Positions 24,914 to 33,278 of a stretch of DNA of 64,000 nucleotides are shown here, piece after piece; within the stretch, counting starts at the first letter, position 1; each line of letters begins with the position of its first letter. The stretch spans positions 62,001 to 126,000 of the forward strand of contig JBGALI010000013.1 of the NCBI GenBank assembly GCA_044223975.1, written 5' to 3'. The notes beneath the pieces were generated by a model. It did not search any database. It saw nothing but the letters and a program-made list of their open reading frames with translations, and was not told where the DNA came from. The DNA is from CAZCPB01 sp044223975 (GTDB taxonomy: Bacteria; Planctomycetota; Phycisphaerae; Phycisphaerales; UBA1924). The position numbers and the translations under genes are program-made.

Positions 24914-27685
24914 ATGCCCGGAGACACCACGCTGATGCCCGAGCCCGCTGAAATCACTCCCAAGCCGATGCCCGCTATGCCCGCCGCCGTCAGCGGCGAC
25001 TACAACGCCGACCAGATCCAGGTGCTCGAGGGGCTGGAGGCCGTTCGCCTGCGCCCGGGCATGTACATCGGCGGCACGGGGCTGTCGGCCCTGCACCACC
25101 TGGTGTACGAGACCGTCGACAACTCCATCGACGAGGCGATGGCCGGGCACGCGACGACGGTCAGCGTGTCGGTGCAGGCCGACGGGTCGTGCTGCGTGAC
25201 CGACGACGGGCGCGGCATCCCGGTCGACCCCATGAAGAACGAGAACCCGGCGCTCGATGGCAAGCCCGCGGTCGAGATCGTGCTGACCGTGCTGCACTCG
25301 GGCGGCAAGTTCGGGGCCGACGACTCGGCGTACAAGGTCTCGGGCGGCCTGCACGGCGTGGGCGTGTCGTGCGTGAACGCGCTCTCGGAGTACCTGCACG
25401 TTGAGATCTACCGCGCGGGCAAGGTGTACTCGATCGAGTTTGAGCGAGGCAAGGTCACCAAGCCTCTGACCGTCGTCGGCGAGATCCCCGCGGGCAGCCC
25501 GCGTAAGACCGGCACGTCGGTCACCTTCCGGCCGGACCCTGAGATCTTCCCCGACACGACGTTCTCGTACGAGACGCTCGAGACGCGCCTGCGGGAGCTT
25601 TCGTTCCTGAACCCGGGCGTCACCATCCGCTTCAGCGACGAGCGCGTGGGGCACGACGGCAAGACCCGCTCCGAGACCTTCCGCGCCAAGGACGGCCTGG
25701 CCGAGTACGTGGCCCACCTGATGTCGGGGAAGAACCCCGTCTCGGCGCCGGTCGCGATCCGGCGCGAGGACACCGCGCAGAGCTTCCTCTGCGAGGTCGC
25801 GATGCAGTACCACGACGGGTACAACGAGACCTTGCTTGCCTTCGCGAACAACATCAACAACCGCGACGGCGGCACGCACGCGCAGGGGTTCAAGGTCGCG
25901 CTCACCCGCGCCCTGAACAACTACGCCCGCAAGGCCGGGATCATCAAGGAGAAGGACCCGGTCCCGACGGGCGAAGACCTGCGCGAGGGGCTGGTCGGGG
26001 TCGTCAGCGTCAAGCTGCCGTCGCCGACGTTCAACAACCAGCCCAAGGAGCGCCTGCTCAACCCCGAGATCGAGACGTTCGTCTCGCAGGCGGTGGCCGA
26101 GGGGCTCGAGAGCTGGCTGGAGGAGCACCCGCAGGAGGCCAAGCGCCTGTGCATGAAGGGCATCGTCGCGGCCCAGGCGCGCGAGGCGGCCCGCAAGGCC
26201 CGCGAGTTGACGCGGCGCAAGAGCGCGCTCGACTCGGGCTCGATGCCCCACAAGCTCCGCGACTGCAAGACCAAGGAGTTTGAGCGCAGCGAGATCTTCG
26301 TGGTCGAGGGCGATTCGGCGGGCGGGTCGGCGACGCAGGGGCGCAACGTCGAGACGCAGGCGATCCTGCCGCTCAAGGGCAAGATCCTGAACGTCGAGAA
26401 GGCCCGCATCGACAAGATCCTGGGCTTCGAGGAAATCCGGACGCTGATCGGCGCGCTGCGGTGCGGCATCGGGGCCGAGCTTGACATGAGCAAGCTGCGG
26501 TACAGCCGCGTGATCATCATGACGGACGCCGACGTGGACGGCAGCCACATCCGCACGCTGCTGCTGACGTTCTTCTTCCGGCAGATGCCCGACCTGATCC
26601 GGCGCGGGCACATCTACATCGCCCAGCCGCCCCTGTACCAGCTGCTCAAGGGCGGCAAGAGCAAGTCCAGCCGCTACGTGCTCAACGAGAAGGTGCTGGG
26701 CGATGTGCTCAGCGACCTGGGGCTCGAGGGCTCGGCGCTCGAGGTGCGGGACATGTCCGCCGCGCGGCCCGGGGCCGATGCGCCGGTGGCCCGCAAGGTC
26801 GACGGCGACAAGGCCAGACGCGTGGTGCACCTGCTCCGGCGGCTTGCGGAACTGGTCCACGTCGCCGAGCGCCGCGGCGTGAAGTTCCAGGACCTGCTGG
26901 CGGGTCGAGCTTCGGATCCGGCGGGGCAGCACCGCCTTCCGACGCACCGCGTGTCGTGGCGGGGCGGCGAGAAGTGGGCGTGGAGCGAGCAGGAGGCCCA
27001 CGCGATCGTGGCCAAGAACCACCTCCGTCTTGCCGACGAGATCGCGGCGAGCAACGGAACCGCCAGCGCCCACGGCGAAACGCCCGCCGCGACCGAGGCG
27101 CAGGTCAACGGCGCGGCAAGCTCCCACGGCATCGCGACGATCCGCGAGCTGCACGAGAACCGCGAGCTCGAGCGCCTGTTCGTCGAGCTGGCCGGGTTCG
27201 GCGTGAACATAGACGACTACGCGCTGGTCCAGGAAGAATCGCCCAGCGGCGAGCGGATGCCGGCCAAGTACGCGTGGGTCACGAGCATCCCGGAGGCCGC
27301 GCCCGCCAAGACCGCCGAGGAACCAGAGCACGCCGACGAGGAAGAGCACGCCGATGCCGCGGCAGAGACCGGCCGCACCAAGGCCAAGGTGAAGGGCGGC
27401 GGCAACGTGGTTGAGGCGGCGAGCATCCGCGAGCTGCTGGACGGGTTGCTCGAGATCGGCCGGCGCGGGCTTGAGATCAAGCGGTTCAAGGGCCTGGGCG
27501 AGATGGACGCGTCGCAGCTGTGGGAGACCACGATGGACCCGAGCAAACGCGTGCTCATGAAGGTCACGTGGGACATGGCGAGCGATGCGGACCAGATCTT
27601 CAGCGTGCTGATGGGGGAGGAAGTAGAGCCGCGGCGGCGGTATATCGAGGATCATGCGCTCGATGTGAAGAATCTGGACGTGTAA
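24914..27685 (+). CDS. gyrB: DNA gyrase subunit B
   Basis: A 923-residue GyrB, the ATPase half of gyrase. The start MPGDTTLMPE has GGAGGT ten bases upstream; residues 1-32 are an Ala/Pro-rich extension. The GHKL ATPase has QVLEGLEAVRLRPGMYIGG, DDGRGIPVD and GGLHGVGVSCVNALS. The TOPRIM domain has VVEGDSAGGSATQGR and IIMTDADVDGSHIRTLLL. Between there and the C-terminal RFKGLGEMDASQLWETTM is a roughly 180-residue insert with an acidic patch (EEPEHADEEEHADAAAE), similar in place to the insert of proteobacterial GyrB. It is well separated from gyrA. The next gene is convergent with one base between. Confidence 0.97.
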   Translation: MPGDTTLMPEPAEITPKPMPAMPAAVSGDYNADQIQVLEGLEAVRLRPGMYIGGTGLSALHHLVYETVDNSIDEAMAGHATTVSVSVQADGSCCVTDDGRGIPVDPMKNENPALDGKPAVEIVLTVLHSGGKFGADDSAYKVSGGLHGVGVSCVNALSEYLHVEIYRAGKVYSIEFERGKVTKPLTVVGEIPAGSPRKTGTSVTFRPDPEIFPDTTFSYETLETRLRELSFLNPGVTIRFSDERVGHDGKTRSETFRAKDGLAEYVAHLMSGKNPVSAPVAIRREDTAQSFLCEVAMQYHDGYNETLLAFANNINNRDGGTHAQGFKVALTRALNNYARKAGIIKEKDPVPTGEDLREGLVGVVSVKLPSPTFNNQPKERLLNPEIETFVSQAVAEGLESWLEEHPQEAKRLCMKGIVAAQAREAARKARELTRRKSALDSGSMPHKLRDCKTKEFERSEIFVVEGDSAGGSATQGRNVETQAILPLKGKILNVEKARIDKILGFEEIRTLIGALRCGIGAELDMSKLRYSRVIIMTDADVDGSHIRTLLLTFFFRQMPDLIRRGHIYIAQPPLYQLLKGGKSKSSRYVLNEKVLGDVLSDLGLEGSALEVRDMSAARPGADAPVARKVDGDKARRVVHLLRRLAELVHVAERRGVKFQDLLAGRASDPAGQHRLPTHRVSWRGGEKWAWSEQEAHAIVAKNHLRLADEIAASNGTASAHGETPAATEAQVNGAASSHGIATIRELHENRELERLFVELAGFGVNIDDYALVQEESPSGERMPAKYAWVTSIPEAAPAKTAEEPEHADEEEHADAAAETGRTKAKVKGGGNVVEAASIRELLDGLLEIGRRGLEIKRFKGLGEMDASQLWETTMDPSKRVLMKVTWDMASDADQIFSVLMGEEVEPRRRYIEDHALDVKNLDV

Positions 27686-27686
27686 G

Positions 27687-28118
27687 TCACGCGGTGGCGG
27701 CTTGTTCTCTGCGAGTCCGAAAGAGCGTGAAGAAGCACGCTGCAACTGTCGTGACCCCCGCCGCCGCGAACGGCATCATCAGAACGCCTGCGATGGCGTC
27801 CTGAAGCGCTGCGAACCAGACGAACGCGTTCAAGCCTGTTGCCACGAGCATGACGACGGCTCGTGCTTTCGGGGATTTCATGCAACGCCCAACGAGCGCG
27901 ACGAGCATTGACGCAGGGGGCAGGGTGATTGCGAGCAACAGCCTGGAGTCGTTTGGAAGATTTCCAAGGGCTAGTGCCGCGAATCCGAGTCCAACCGGCG
28001 TGGGCCAGTGCCCGACGTCAATTGGACAGATCTCGACGAAAATGCACTGAATCGCCACGGTGAGCAGCGGCCACCGCAATATGACGTTGTGCCGCGTTCC
28101 CGGAAGTCCAACGACCAT
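27687..28118 (-). CDS. Small membrane protein of unknown function
   Basis: A 143-residue protein with about four hydrophobic helices (VILRWPLLTVAIQCIFVEIC, VGLGFAALALGNL, LLLAITLPPASMLVALVG and VMLVATGLNAFVWFAALQ, with a further stretch MMPFAAAGVTTVAACFFTLF). It ends RTRREQAATA. No family is recognised. Codon use is less GC-biased than gyrB beside it, and the ribosome site before the ATG is weak. It starts 69 bases after sucD stops, in the same direction, so readthrough expression from sucD is possible. Confidence 0.6.
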   Translation of the reverse strand: MVVGLPGTRHNVILRWPLLTVAIQCIFVEICPIDVGHWPTPVGLGFAALALGNLPNDSRLLLAITLPPASMLVALVGRCMKSPKARAVVMLVATGLNAFVWFAALQDAIAGVLMMPFAAAGVTTVAACFFTLFRTRREQAATA

Positions 28119-28187
28119 ACGACTTCAGATCATCGCAGGGCTCATACGGGCTCGCAAGCTCCTTCGACGCAATCCCTGCCGGAGAAC

Positions 28188-29216
28188 TCAGCTCAGCTTC
28201 ATCGCCTTCAGCATCGCGCTGCCCATGTCCGCGGGGCTCATGGCAACTTCGACGCCCGCGGCCTGCAGGGCTTTGATCTTGGAATCGGCGGTGTCGTCGG
28301 CGCCGCCGATGATGGCGCCGGCGTGGCCCATGCGGCGACCGGGGGGCGCGGTGCGGCCGGCGATGAAGGCGGCGACGGGCTTCTTGATGTTGGCCTTGAT
28401 GTACGCCGCGGCTTCGATCTCGTCGGTGCCGCCGATCTCGCCGATCATGAGGATGCCGTGGGTGTCGGGGTCGGCGTCGAACATGCGGATGCAGTCGATG
28501 TGGTTGACGCCGCGGACGGGGTCGCCGCCGATGCCAACGCAGGTGGACTGGGCGAGGCCGAGGTTGCTGGTTTGCCAGACGGCCTCGTAGGTGAGGGTGC
28601 CGGAGCGGCTGACGATGCCGACCGACTTGCCGCGCTTGCTCTCGGAGATGTGCTTGTGGATGTAGCCGGGCATGATGCCGATCTTGCAGCCGGCGCTCGT
28701 GAACTTGCTCGCCGCGGTGCCCTCTCCGGTTTTGGGGCCGGGGGTGATCACGCCGGGGCAGTTGGGGCCGATGAGGGTGAAGCGAGTCAGAGCGGCGGGT
28801 GTGGATGCAAGGCCTCCCCCGGCTCGCGGACTCGCCACCCCCTCCGCAGGCGCGGAGGGGGATGCGTTCATTTCGTCGAGCACGGCCCGGGCCTTGATCA
28901 TGTCCTGGACGGGCACGCCCTCGGTGATGCAGCAGATGACTGAAATGCCGGCGGCGGCGGCTTCGAGGATGGCGTCGGCGGCGAAGACGGGGGGAACGAA
29001 GATCATGGTGGCGGTGGCGCCGGTCTCTCGGACGGCCTTGTCGACGGTGTCGAAGATCGGGAGGCCGTTGGGGTCCTTGGTGCCGCCCTTGCCGGGGGTG
29101 ACCCCTCCGACCATTTTCGTGCCGTATTCGAAGCAGCCCTTGGTGTGCACGGCGCCGAAGGAGCCGGTGATTCCCTGGCAGAGCACGCGCGTTTCAGCGT
29201 TGACGAGGATGGCCAT
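28188..29216 (-). CDS. sucD: Succinyl-CoA ligase, alpha subunit, with two inserts
   Basis: A 342-residue SucD, longer than the usual roughly 290. It binds CoA and carries the phospho-His that interconverts succinyl-CoA and succinate in the TCA cycle. Family motifs: [46 protein letters not shown] and the active His288 in RRMGHAGAI. Two inserts are visible. Residues 116-145 (about MNASPSAP to AALTR) carry a perfect DNA palindrome, and residues 161-176 ([16 protein letters not shown]) split the usual [11 protein letters not shown] segment. No sucC is next to it, so the beta subunit must be encoded elsewhere. Confidence 0.94.
   Translation of the reverse strand: MAILVNAETRVLCQGITGSFGAVHTKGCFEYGTKMVGGVTPGKGGTKDPNGLPIFDTVDKAVRETGATATMIFVPPVFAADAILEAAAAGISVICCITEGVPVQDMIKARAVLDEMNASPSAPAEGVASPRAGGGLASTPAALTRFTLIGPNCPGVITPGPKTGEGTAASKFTSAGCKIGIMPGYIHKHISESKRGKSVGIVSRSGTLTYEAVWQTSNLGLAQSTCVGIGGDPVRGVNHIDCIRMFDADPDTHGILMIGEIGGTDEIEAAAYIKANIKKPVAAFIAGRTAPPGRRMGHAGAIIGGADDTADSKIKALQAAGVEVAMSPADMGSAMLKAMKLS
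28838..28861. repeat. Perfect palindrome inside sucD
   Basis: CCCCCTCCGC-AGGC-GCGGAGGGGG, a 10-bp stem with a 4-base loop, encodes residues about 119-127 of the first SucD insert (SPSAPAEGV). The flanking CTCCCCCGGCTCGCGG also looks like intergenic repeat DNA rather than conserved coding sequence. Confidence 0.8.
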
Positions 29217-29312
29217 GGGCGGAGCGTAGGTTGCGGGAGGGGCGTCGGGCGGGGCGATCCAGAGCGGGTTTCCGGGTTGCTGCGGGTCCGCACCCGGACA
29301 AGGATTCGGGCC

Positions 29313-30122
29313 ATGCCGGACACCACCCCATCGACCGCGCCCAAGCCGACCGTGCGCCTGCTCCTGCACCTGGCGCGGACCGGCGGGACGATCATCAGCA
29401 AGTGCCTGGCGGTCATGCCCAACGTGGCCTTGCTCAGCGAGATCCATCCCATGGGGTTGAAGATGTTCAACCCCCTGCGCCAGGCGCACGAGTGGTTCGG
29501 GCTCCTGACGCCCCAGGACATCGAGGGGTTCCGCCAGGCCCGGCGCATGGAGTTCGCGGACGCGATCGACCTGGCGCGGCGGCGGTGCGAGGAGCGCGGC
29601 CTCAAGCTCGTGATCCGCGAGTGGAACCACCTGGACTTCCACGGGATGCCGTACGTCCCCAACCCGCCGCACAAGCTGATGACGACCGAGCTGCTGTCGC
29701 CGCGGTTCCGGCTGCTGCGGTACTGCACGGTGCGCCACCCCATCGACCACTGGATCAGCCTGAACAACGTGGCGGTGGTTCACGACAAGCTGACCCTCGA
29801 GCAATTCCTCACCGGGTGCCTGGAGTTCGCCGAGCACGCGGTGAAGATCGGGTTCGTGCGGTACGAGGACTTCACGCGCGACCCGGCGCCGGCGATGCGG
29901 ACGATCTGCACGGCGCTTGAGATCGACTTTGACCCGACGTTCGAGCACAAGTGGGCCAGCTACAAGAAGATCACCGGGGACCGGGCCGGCTCGCGCGGCG
30001 GCGTCGAGAAGATCGTCGCGCTGGCGCGCAAGCCCGTCGAGGCCGGGCTGGTGGAACGCTTCGAACGGAACGCGGCGTACCAGAAGACGCTGGCGCTGCT
30101 GGGGTACAACCACCCTGAGTAG
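29313..30122 (+). CDS. Sulfotransferase-family protein (A)
   Basis: A 269-residue protein from [28 protein letters not shown] near the N-terminus fits the PAPS 5'-phosphosulfate loop of sulfotransferases (normally PKSGTT-like, here ARTGGT). [18 protein letters not shown] fits the 3'-phosphate-binding segment. The C-terminal half has [19 protein letters not shown], also typical of the fold. It would transfer sulfate from PAPS to a hydroxyl or amine of a glycan or metabolite; the acceptor is unknown. It is divergent from sucD and opens the sulfate-activation stretch that includes a second sulfotransferase, sat and cysC. Confidence 0.8.
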   Translation: MPDTTPSTAPKPTVRLLLHLARTGGTIISKCLAVMPNVALLSEIHPMGLKMFNPLRQAHEWFGLLTPQDIEGFRQARRMEFADAIDLARRRCEERGLKLVIREWNHLDFHGMPYVPNPPHKLMTTELLSPRFRLLRYCTVRHPIDHWISLNNVAVVHDKLTLEQFLTGCLEFAEHAVKIGFVRYEDFTRDPAPAMRTICTALEIDFDPTFEHKWASYKKITGDRAGSRGGVEKIVALARKPVEAGLVERFERNAAYQKTLALLGYNHPE

Positions 30123-30155
30123 GCGTGCGCCGGCCGACCTTCACGAGGGCTTGCG

Positions 30156-30518
30156 ATGGCGATCCGAGCGGCACGGGCGGGCGCGAAGAAATCGCGGAAA
30201 CGGGCCCCGGCTGCCGGCCGCGCCCGCGATGACGGGCTGGCCGCGGTGCGCCGCGAACTCCGGACCGCACCGAACATTGGCCAGGCGATGGCCGAGGACC
30301 TTATCCGGCTGGGCGTGCGGAGGCTGTCGGACCTGAGGTCCCGCGACCCTTTGAAGATGTACGAGCGGCTTGCGCGGCTCGACGGCGTGCGGCACGACCC
30401 ATGCGTGCTCGACACGTTCATGGCGGTCGTGGACTTTGCCAGGACCGGGCGGGAACGGCCCTGGTGGGAGTTCACCGCCGCGCGTAAGAAGATCATGAGC
30501 GGGCGGCAGGGTCAATGA
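30156..30518 (+). CDS. Helix-hairpin-helix protein, Cdd1-type (pathogenicity-locus family)
   Basis: A 120-residue protein with a basic start (RAARAGAKKSRKRAPA) and a helix-hairpin-helix DNA-binding core: LRTAPNIGQAMAEDLIRLGV, then LSDLRSRDPLKMYERLARLDG, then HDPCVLDTFMAVVDFA and PWWEFTAARKK. This order matches the small Cdd1-type family. Family members are taken to bind DNA or act in repair, but their role is poorly known. It starts 33 bases after sulfotransferase A and may share its transcript. No functional link to sulfation is apparent. Confidence 0.82.
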   Translation: MAIRAARAGAKKSRKRAPAAGRARDDGLAAVRRELRTAPNIGQAMAEDLIRLGVRRLSDLRSRDPLKMYERLARLDGVRHDPCVLDTFMAVVDFARTGRERPWWEFTAARKKIMSGRQGQ

Positions 30519-30557
30519 TCCTGAGCCGAGGCGGGGCCCGCGCCGGGAGAAGTGACC

Positions 30558-31163
30558 ATGGGCGAGATGAGACCGGAGGCCGACGACAAGGGTGACGGGT
30601 CCGCGTGGGTGCTGGCCATCGTTCTGATCACGCTGGTGGCGGCGATCGCCGGCGGCGGGACGCTCTGGGGCTATTTCGCGTCGCGGCGTGCGGCCGAGAT
30701 GGCGGCGATGATGCAGCAGCAGGCGGAGCAGATGCAGTTCCGGGCTGCCGAAACGACGGAGCGGGCCGAGACCGAGGCCAAGCGCGCGGAAGAGGAAGCG
30801 CAGCGGGCGCGACCGGTCGAGGATGGCGCCAAGGCCCAGGCCCAACGGGCCGCGGCCATCGACGAGTTGATTGGCAAGGCGATCCTTGCCGCCGAAGGGA
30901 GCGCCCGGGACACCGACGCGCGTGCCGCACTCGATCAGGCGGCCGCGCGGCTGGAGGCCGGGGAGGTCCCGGATTCGAACACCGCGGCGTCTCTGACTTC
31001 AACGCTCGGGCTGGCGTACCAGTCGTTCGGGGACCTCGAGAAGGCCGAGAAGCACCTGAGCGCGGCGATGGAACTGCGGACGCGGACCAAGGGCGCCTCC
31101 AGCCCGGAGGTCGCGGCTGATATTGAGAACCTGGCCAAGGTGAGGGCGGCGAGGTCCAAGTAA
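30558..31163 (+). CDS. Membrane-anchored coiled-coil/TPR protein
   Basis: A 201-residue protein; the ATG at 30558 has GGGAGAAG at suitable spacing. One membrane helix near residues 17-40 (WVLAIVLITLVAAIAGGGTL) is followed by a Glu/Ala/Gln-rich coiled coil (FRAAETTERAETEAKRAEEE), then a TPR-like pair (TSTLGLAYQSFGDLEKAEKH, then EVAADIENLAKVRAARSK). Such proteins usually act as scaffolds. The partner is unknown. The C-terminal repeats begin near residue 148. It lies in the same direction as its neighbours on both sides. Confidence 0.7.
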   Translation: MGEMRPEADDKGDGSAWVLAIVLITLVAAIAGGGTLWGYFASRRAAEMAAMMQQQAEQMQFRAAETTERAETEAKRAEEEAQRARPVEDGAKAQAQRAAAIDELIGKAILAAEGSARDTDARAALDQAAARLEAGEVPDSNTAASLTSTLGLAYQSFGDLEKAEKHLSAAMELRTRTKGASSPEVAADIENLAKVRAARSK

Positions 31164-31282
31164 AACAGATCGAGGTGGGCGAAGGGGGCGACCCGCGTCC
31201 CTGGGAGAAGGGTCCTGACGCACGGCCGTCGCTCGACGCACGGCGATCGCACTACGATCCCCGACCACCTTCGGAGCTCTTC

Positions 31283-32410
31283 ATGCGCGCGATCGTTACC
31301 GGCCAGATCGGGATGGACAAGAAGCAGTACCTCGACCAGGCCGCGGCCTTCGCGGGCGGGCAGGGCGAGTCGCTCGACGTGTACCACGTCGGAGACATGA
31401 TGTACCGCGAGGGGCCGGACGTCAGCCGCGGCAAGATCCTGGACCTGCCCATCAGCCGCCTGAACTCGCTGCGTCGCGCCGCGTTCAAGGACATCATCGC
31501 CGACTCGCGCGAGCAGAAGAACATGGCCGTGAACACGCACGCCACCTTCCGCTGGCGGCACGGGCTGTTCAGCGCCTTTGACTACGACCAGATCGCCAAG
31601 ATCAAGCCCGACCTGTTCGTGTGCCTGGTGGACAACATCGAGGTGGTGCACCACCGCCTGCACGGCGAGCACGAGATCGACGCCGCGCTCAAGGACTGCA
31701 TGGTGTGGCGCGAGGAGGAGATCCTCGCGACCGAGCTGATGAGCAAGACGGTGCCCGACAGCAAGTTCTACATCCTCAGCCGCGGCAGGCACGCGCCGAC
31801 GACGCGGACGCTCTTCCGCCTGATCTGCCGGCCCGGGATGCGGAAGGTGTACCCCAGCTTCCCGATGAGCCACGTGGTGGACATGCCCGAGGTGCTGGCG
31901 GAGATCGACGGGTTCCGCGCAGCCCTGGCGGAGCACTTCATCACGTTCGATCCGGGCGATGTGGACGAGAAGCTGCTGCTGGAGCGGGCGATCGCCGCGG
32001 CGCGCGAGGGCAAGGAGTTCCTCGACGTCTCGCCGCACAGCTACGGCGGGAGCAAGGCCAGCAACGCGGCGCCGATCCGCGTGAAGGTGCGCGAGGTTCT
32101 GGACATCGCCGGCGACATCGACGGTCAAATCTACATGCGGGACTTCAAGCTGGTGGACCAGAGCGACATGATCGTGTCGCTGATCCCCGAGCTGCCCGGC
32201 GGCGTTCCCGGCCTGTCGAGCGGGGTCGAGCGCGAGCTGCACCACGCCTTCGAGCACACCAAGGAGGTGTTCGTGGTGTGGAAGCCCAAGAAGCACCCGT
32301 CGCCGTTCATCACCGAGACGGCGACGCGGATCTTCAAGAGCGTGCCCGAGGCGCTCGAGTACTTCGAGAAGAACGGGTATTACGGCGAGAAGAACCTGTT
32401 CGGGAACTGA
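31283..32410 (+). CDS. P-loop kinase-like / nucleoside deoxyribosyltransferase-like chimera
   Basis: A 375-residue protein from MRAIVTGQIGMDKKQYLDQA. The N-terminus has a strand-loop-helix like adenylate-kinase-type P-loop proteins, but the loop GQIGMDKKQ departs from GxxxxGK[ST]. Middle segments (AVNTHATFRWRHGLF, then KIKPDLFVCLVDN) suit a nucleotide kinase fold. Residues from about 275 (QIYMRDFKLVDQSDMIVSLI, then SSGVERELHHAFEHTKEVFV) resemble nucleoside 2-deoxyribosyltransferases. The combined protein is not one I can name. It lies between two sulfotransferase genes, so use of an adenine nucleotide such as PAPS or PAP is possible but untested. Confidence 0.75.
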   Translation: MRAIVTGQIGMDKKQYLDQAAAFAGGQGESLDVYHVGDMMYREGPDVSRGKILDLPISRLNSLRRAAFKDIIADSREQKNMAVNTHATFRWRHGLFSAFDYDQIAKIKPDLFVCLVDNIEVVHHRLHGEHEIDAALKDCMVWREEEILATELMSKTVPDSKFYILSRGRHAPTTRTLFRLICRPGMRKVYPSFPMSHVVDMPEVLAEIDGFRAALAEHFITFDPGDVDEKLLLERAIAAAREGKEFLDVSPHSYGGSKASNAAPIRVKVREVLDIAGDIDGQIYMRDFKLVDQSDMIVSLIPELPGGVPGLSSGVERELHHAFEHTKEVFVVWKPKKHPSPFITETATRIFKSVPEALEYFEKNGYYGEKNLFGN

Positions 32411-32418
32411 CGCCCGCG

Positions 32419-33228
32419 TCAGTACCCGAATCTCTTGATGGCGTCCGCGAAGCGCTCCTCGACGGCGCGGTCGAGGCCCGCGGCAATGGGATCGAGCGAG
32501 CGGCCGCTCTGCCCCTTGTTCATGAACATGCGGCCCTTCTTCATCTGCTCGGCGCTGCCCACGAAGAGCCGTTGTTCGGACCCCGACGCCTTTTCGCTCA
32601 TCTCCATAGCCTGCAGGCGCTCGAACGTGGAGAGGGCGACAGACTGTTCGATCTTCGCGGGGTCGGGCGCGTGCCCCAAGAACTCGAGGATGCGGGAGAG
32701 CTCGCGCGACGGGTCTGCCTTGAGGTCTTCGTAGCGCACCAGAATAGTCGGAACCGTCCTTTGATCCAGCCAGCTCCGGTAGTGATTCTCGAAAGTCCCG
32801 AACCGGTGCCGGAAATACTCCGACGCCCCACCGAGTTGAAGGAAGGAGCGCACGTACATCTCGTCGGTGATTCCCTGGGAGTCGCCGAGCATGCCGGTAA
32901 GGCGCGCGTAGTTCAGACACGAGAGGATCACGTCGCGCGGGTGTCGCACCACGTAGATGCAGCCGATGGCACGCCCGCGCCCGGTGATATCGGGGCCGTA
33001 CGGGAAGTGGGTCTTGGCGAACAGCGCGCCGTCGAAGAGTTTGGCGTCGCGAACCTGCTTGCGGCCGTGAATGCCGGGGATGAACCGGGCCACGTCCAGG
33101 CTGGCCTCGGCCTTGCCGTGGAAGTACTGGTAGAGCAGGAAGCGGACCCAGGTGTTGCCGCTCTTGGGGTACGACGCGAGCCAACGGACGTCGAAGCTCG
33201 CCGGGGCTGGAGAGGGCGCTTCGGTCAT
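32419..33228 (-). CDS. PAPS-dependent sulfotransferase (B)
   Basis: A 269-residue protein starting MTEAPSPAPAS, chosen because GGAG lies six bases before this ATG; an upstream GTG would overlap sat. It has classic cytosolic sulfotransferase motifs: the 5'-phosphosulfate loop LASYPKSGNTWVRFLLYQ, the 3'-phosphate motif IYVVRHPRDVILSCLNYARL, LVRYEDLKADPSRELSRIL, and a C-terminal GRMFMNKGQSGRSLD resembling the RKG segment that also contacts PAPS. The product would be a sulfate ester on an unknown acceptor. It lies 50 bases downstream of sat, so enzyme and PAPS precursor supply appear to be one operon. Confidence 0.93.
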   Translation of the reverse strand: MTEAPSPAPASFDVRWLASYPKSGNTWVRFLLYQYFHGKAEASLDVARFIPGIHGRKQVRDAKLFDGALFAKTHFPYGPDITGRGRAIGCIYVVRHPRDVILSCLNYARLTGMLGDSQGITDEMYVRSFLQLGGASEYFRHRFGTFENHYRSWLDQRTVPTILVRYEDLKADPSRELSRILEFLGHAPDPAKIEQSVALSTFERLQAMEMSEKASGSEQRLFVGSAEQMKKGRMFMNKGQSGRSLDPIAAGLDRAVEERFADAIKRFGY

Positions 33229-33278
33229 TCGCGGCTCCGGGTCTCCGATCTCGGTAGGGGGTAGGGGTGGGGGCCCGG

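Noticed and set aside
24800..27745. A 981-residue open frame on the minus strand opposite gyrB
   Set aside because: It lies entirely opposite a fully supported gyrB, is rich in Arg, His, Leu and Val with no motif, and is the usual shadow of a high-GC gene.
31283..32410. Naming this gene as an adenylate kinase
   Set aside because: The P-loop is degenerate and the lid and AMP-binding motifs are missing, so only a fold-level resemblance is claimed.
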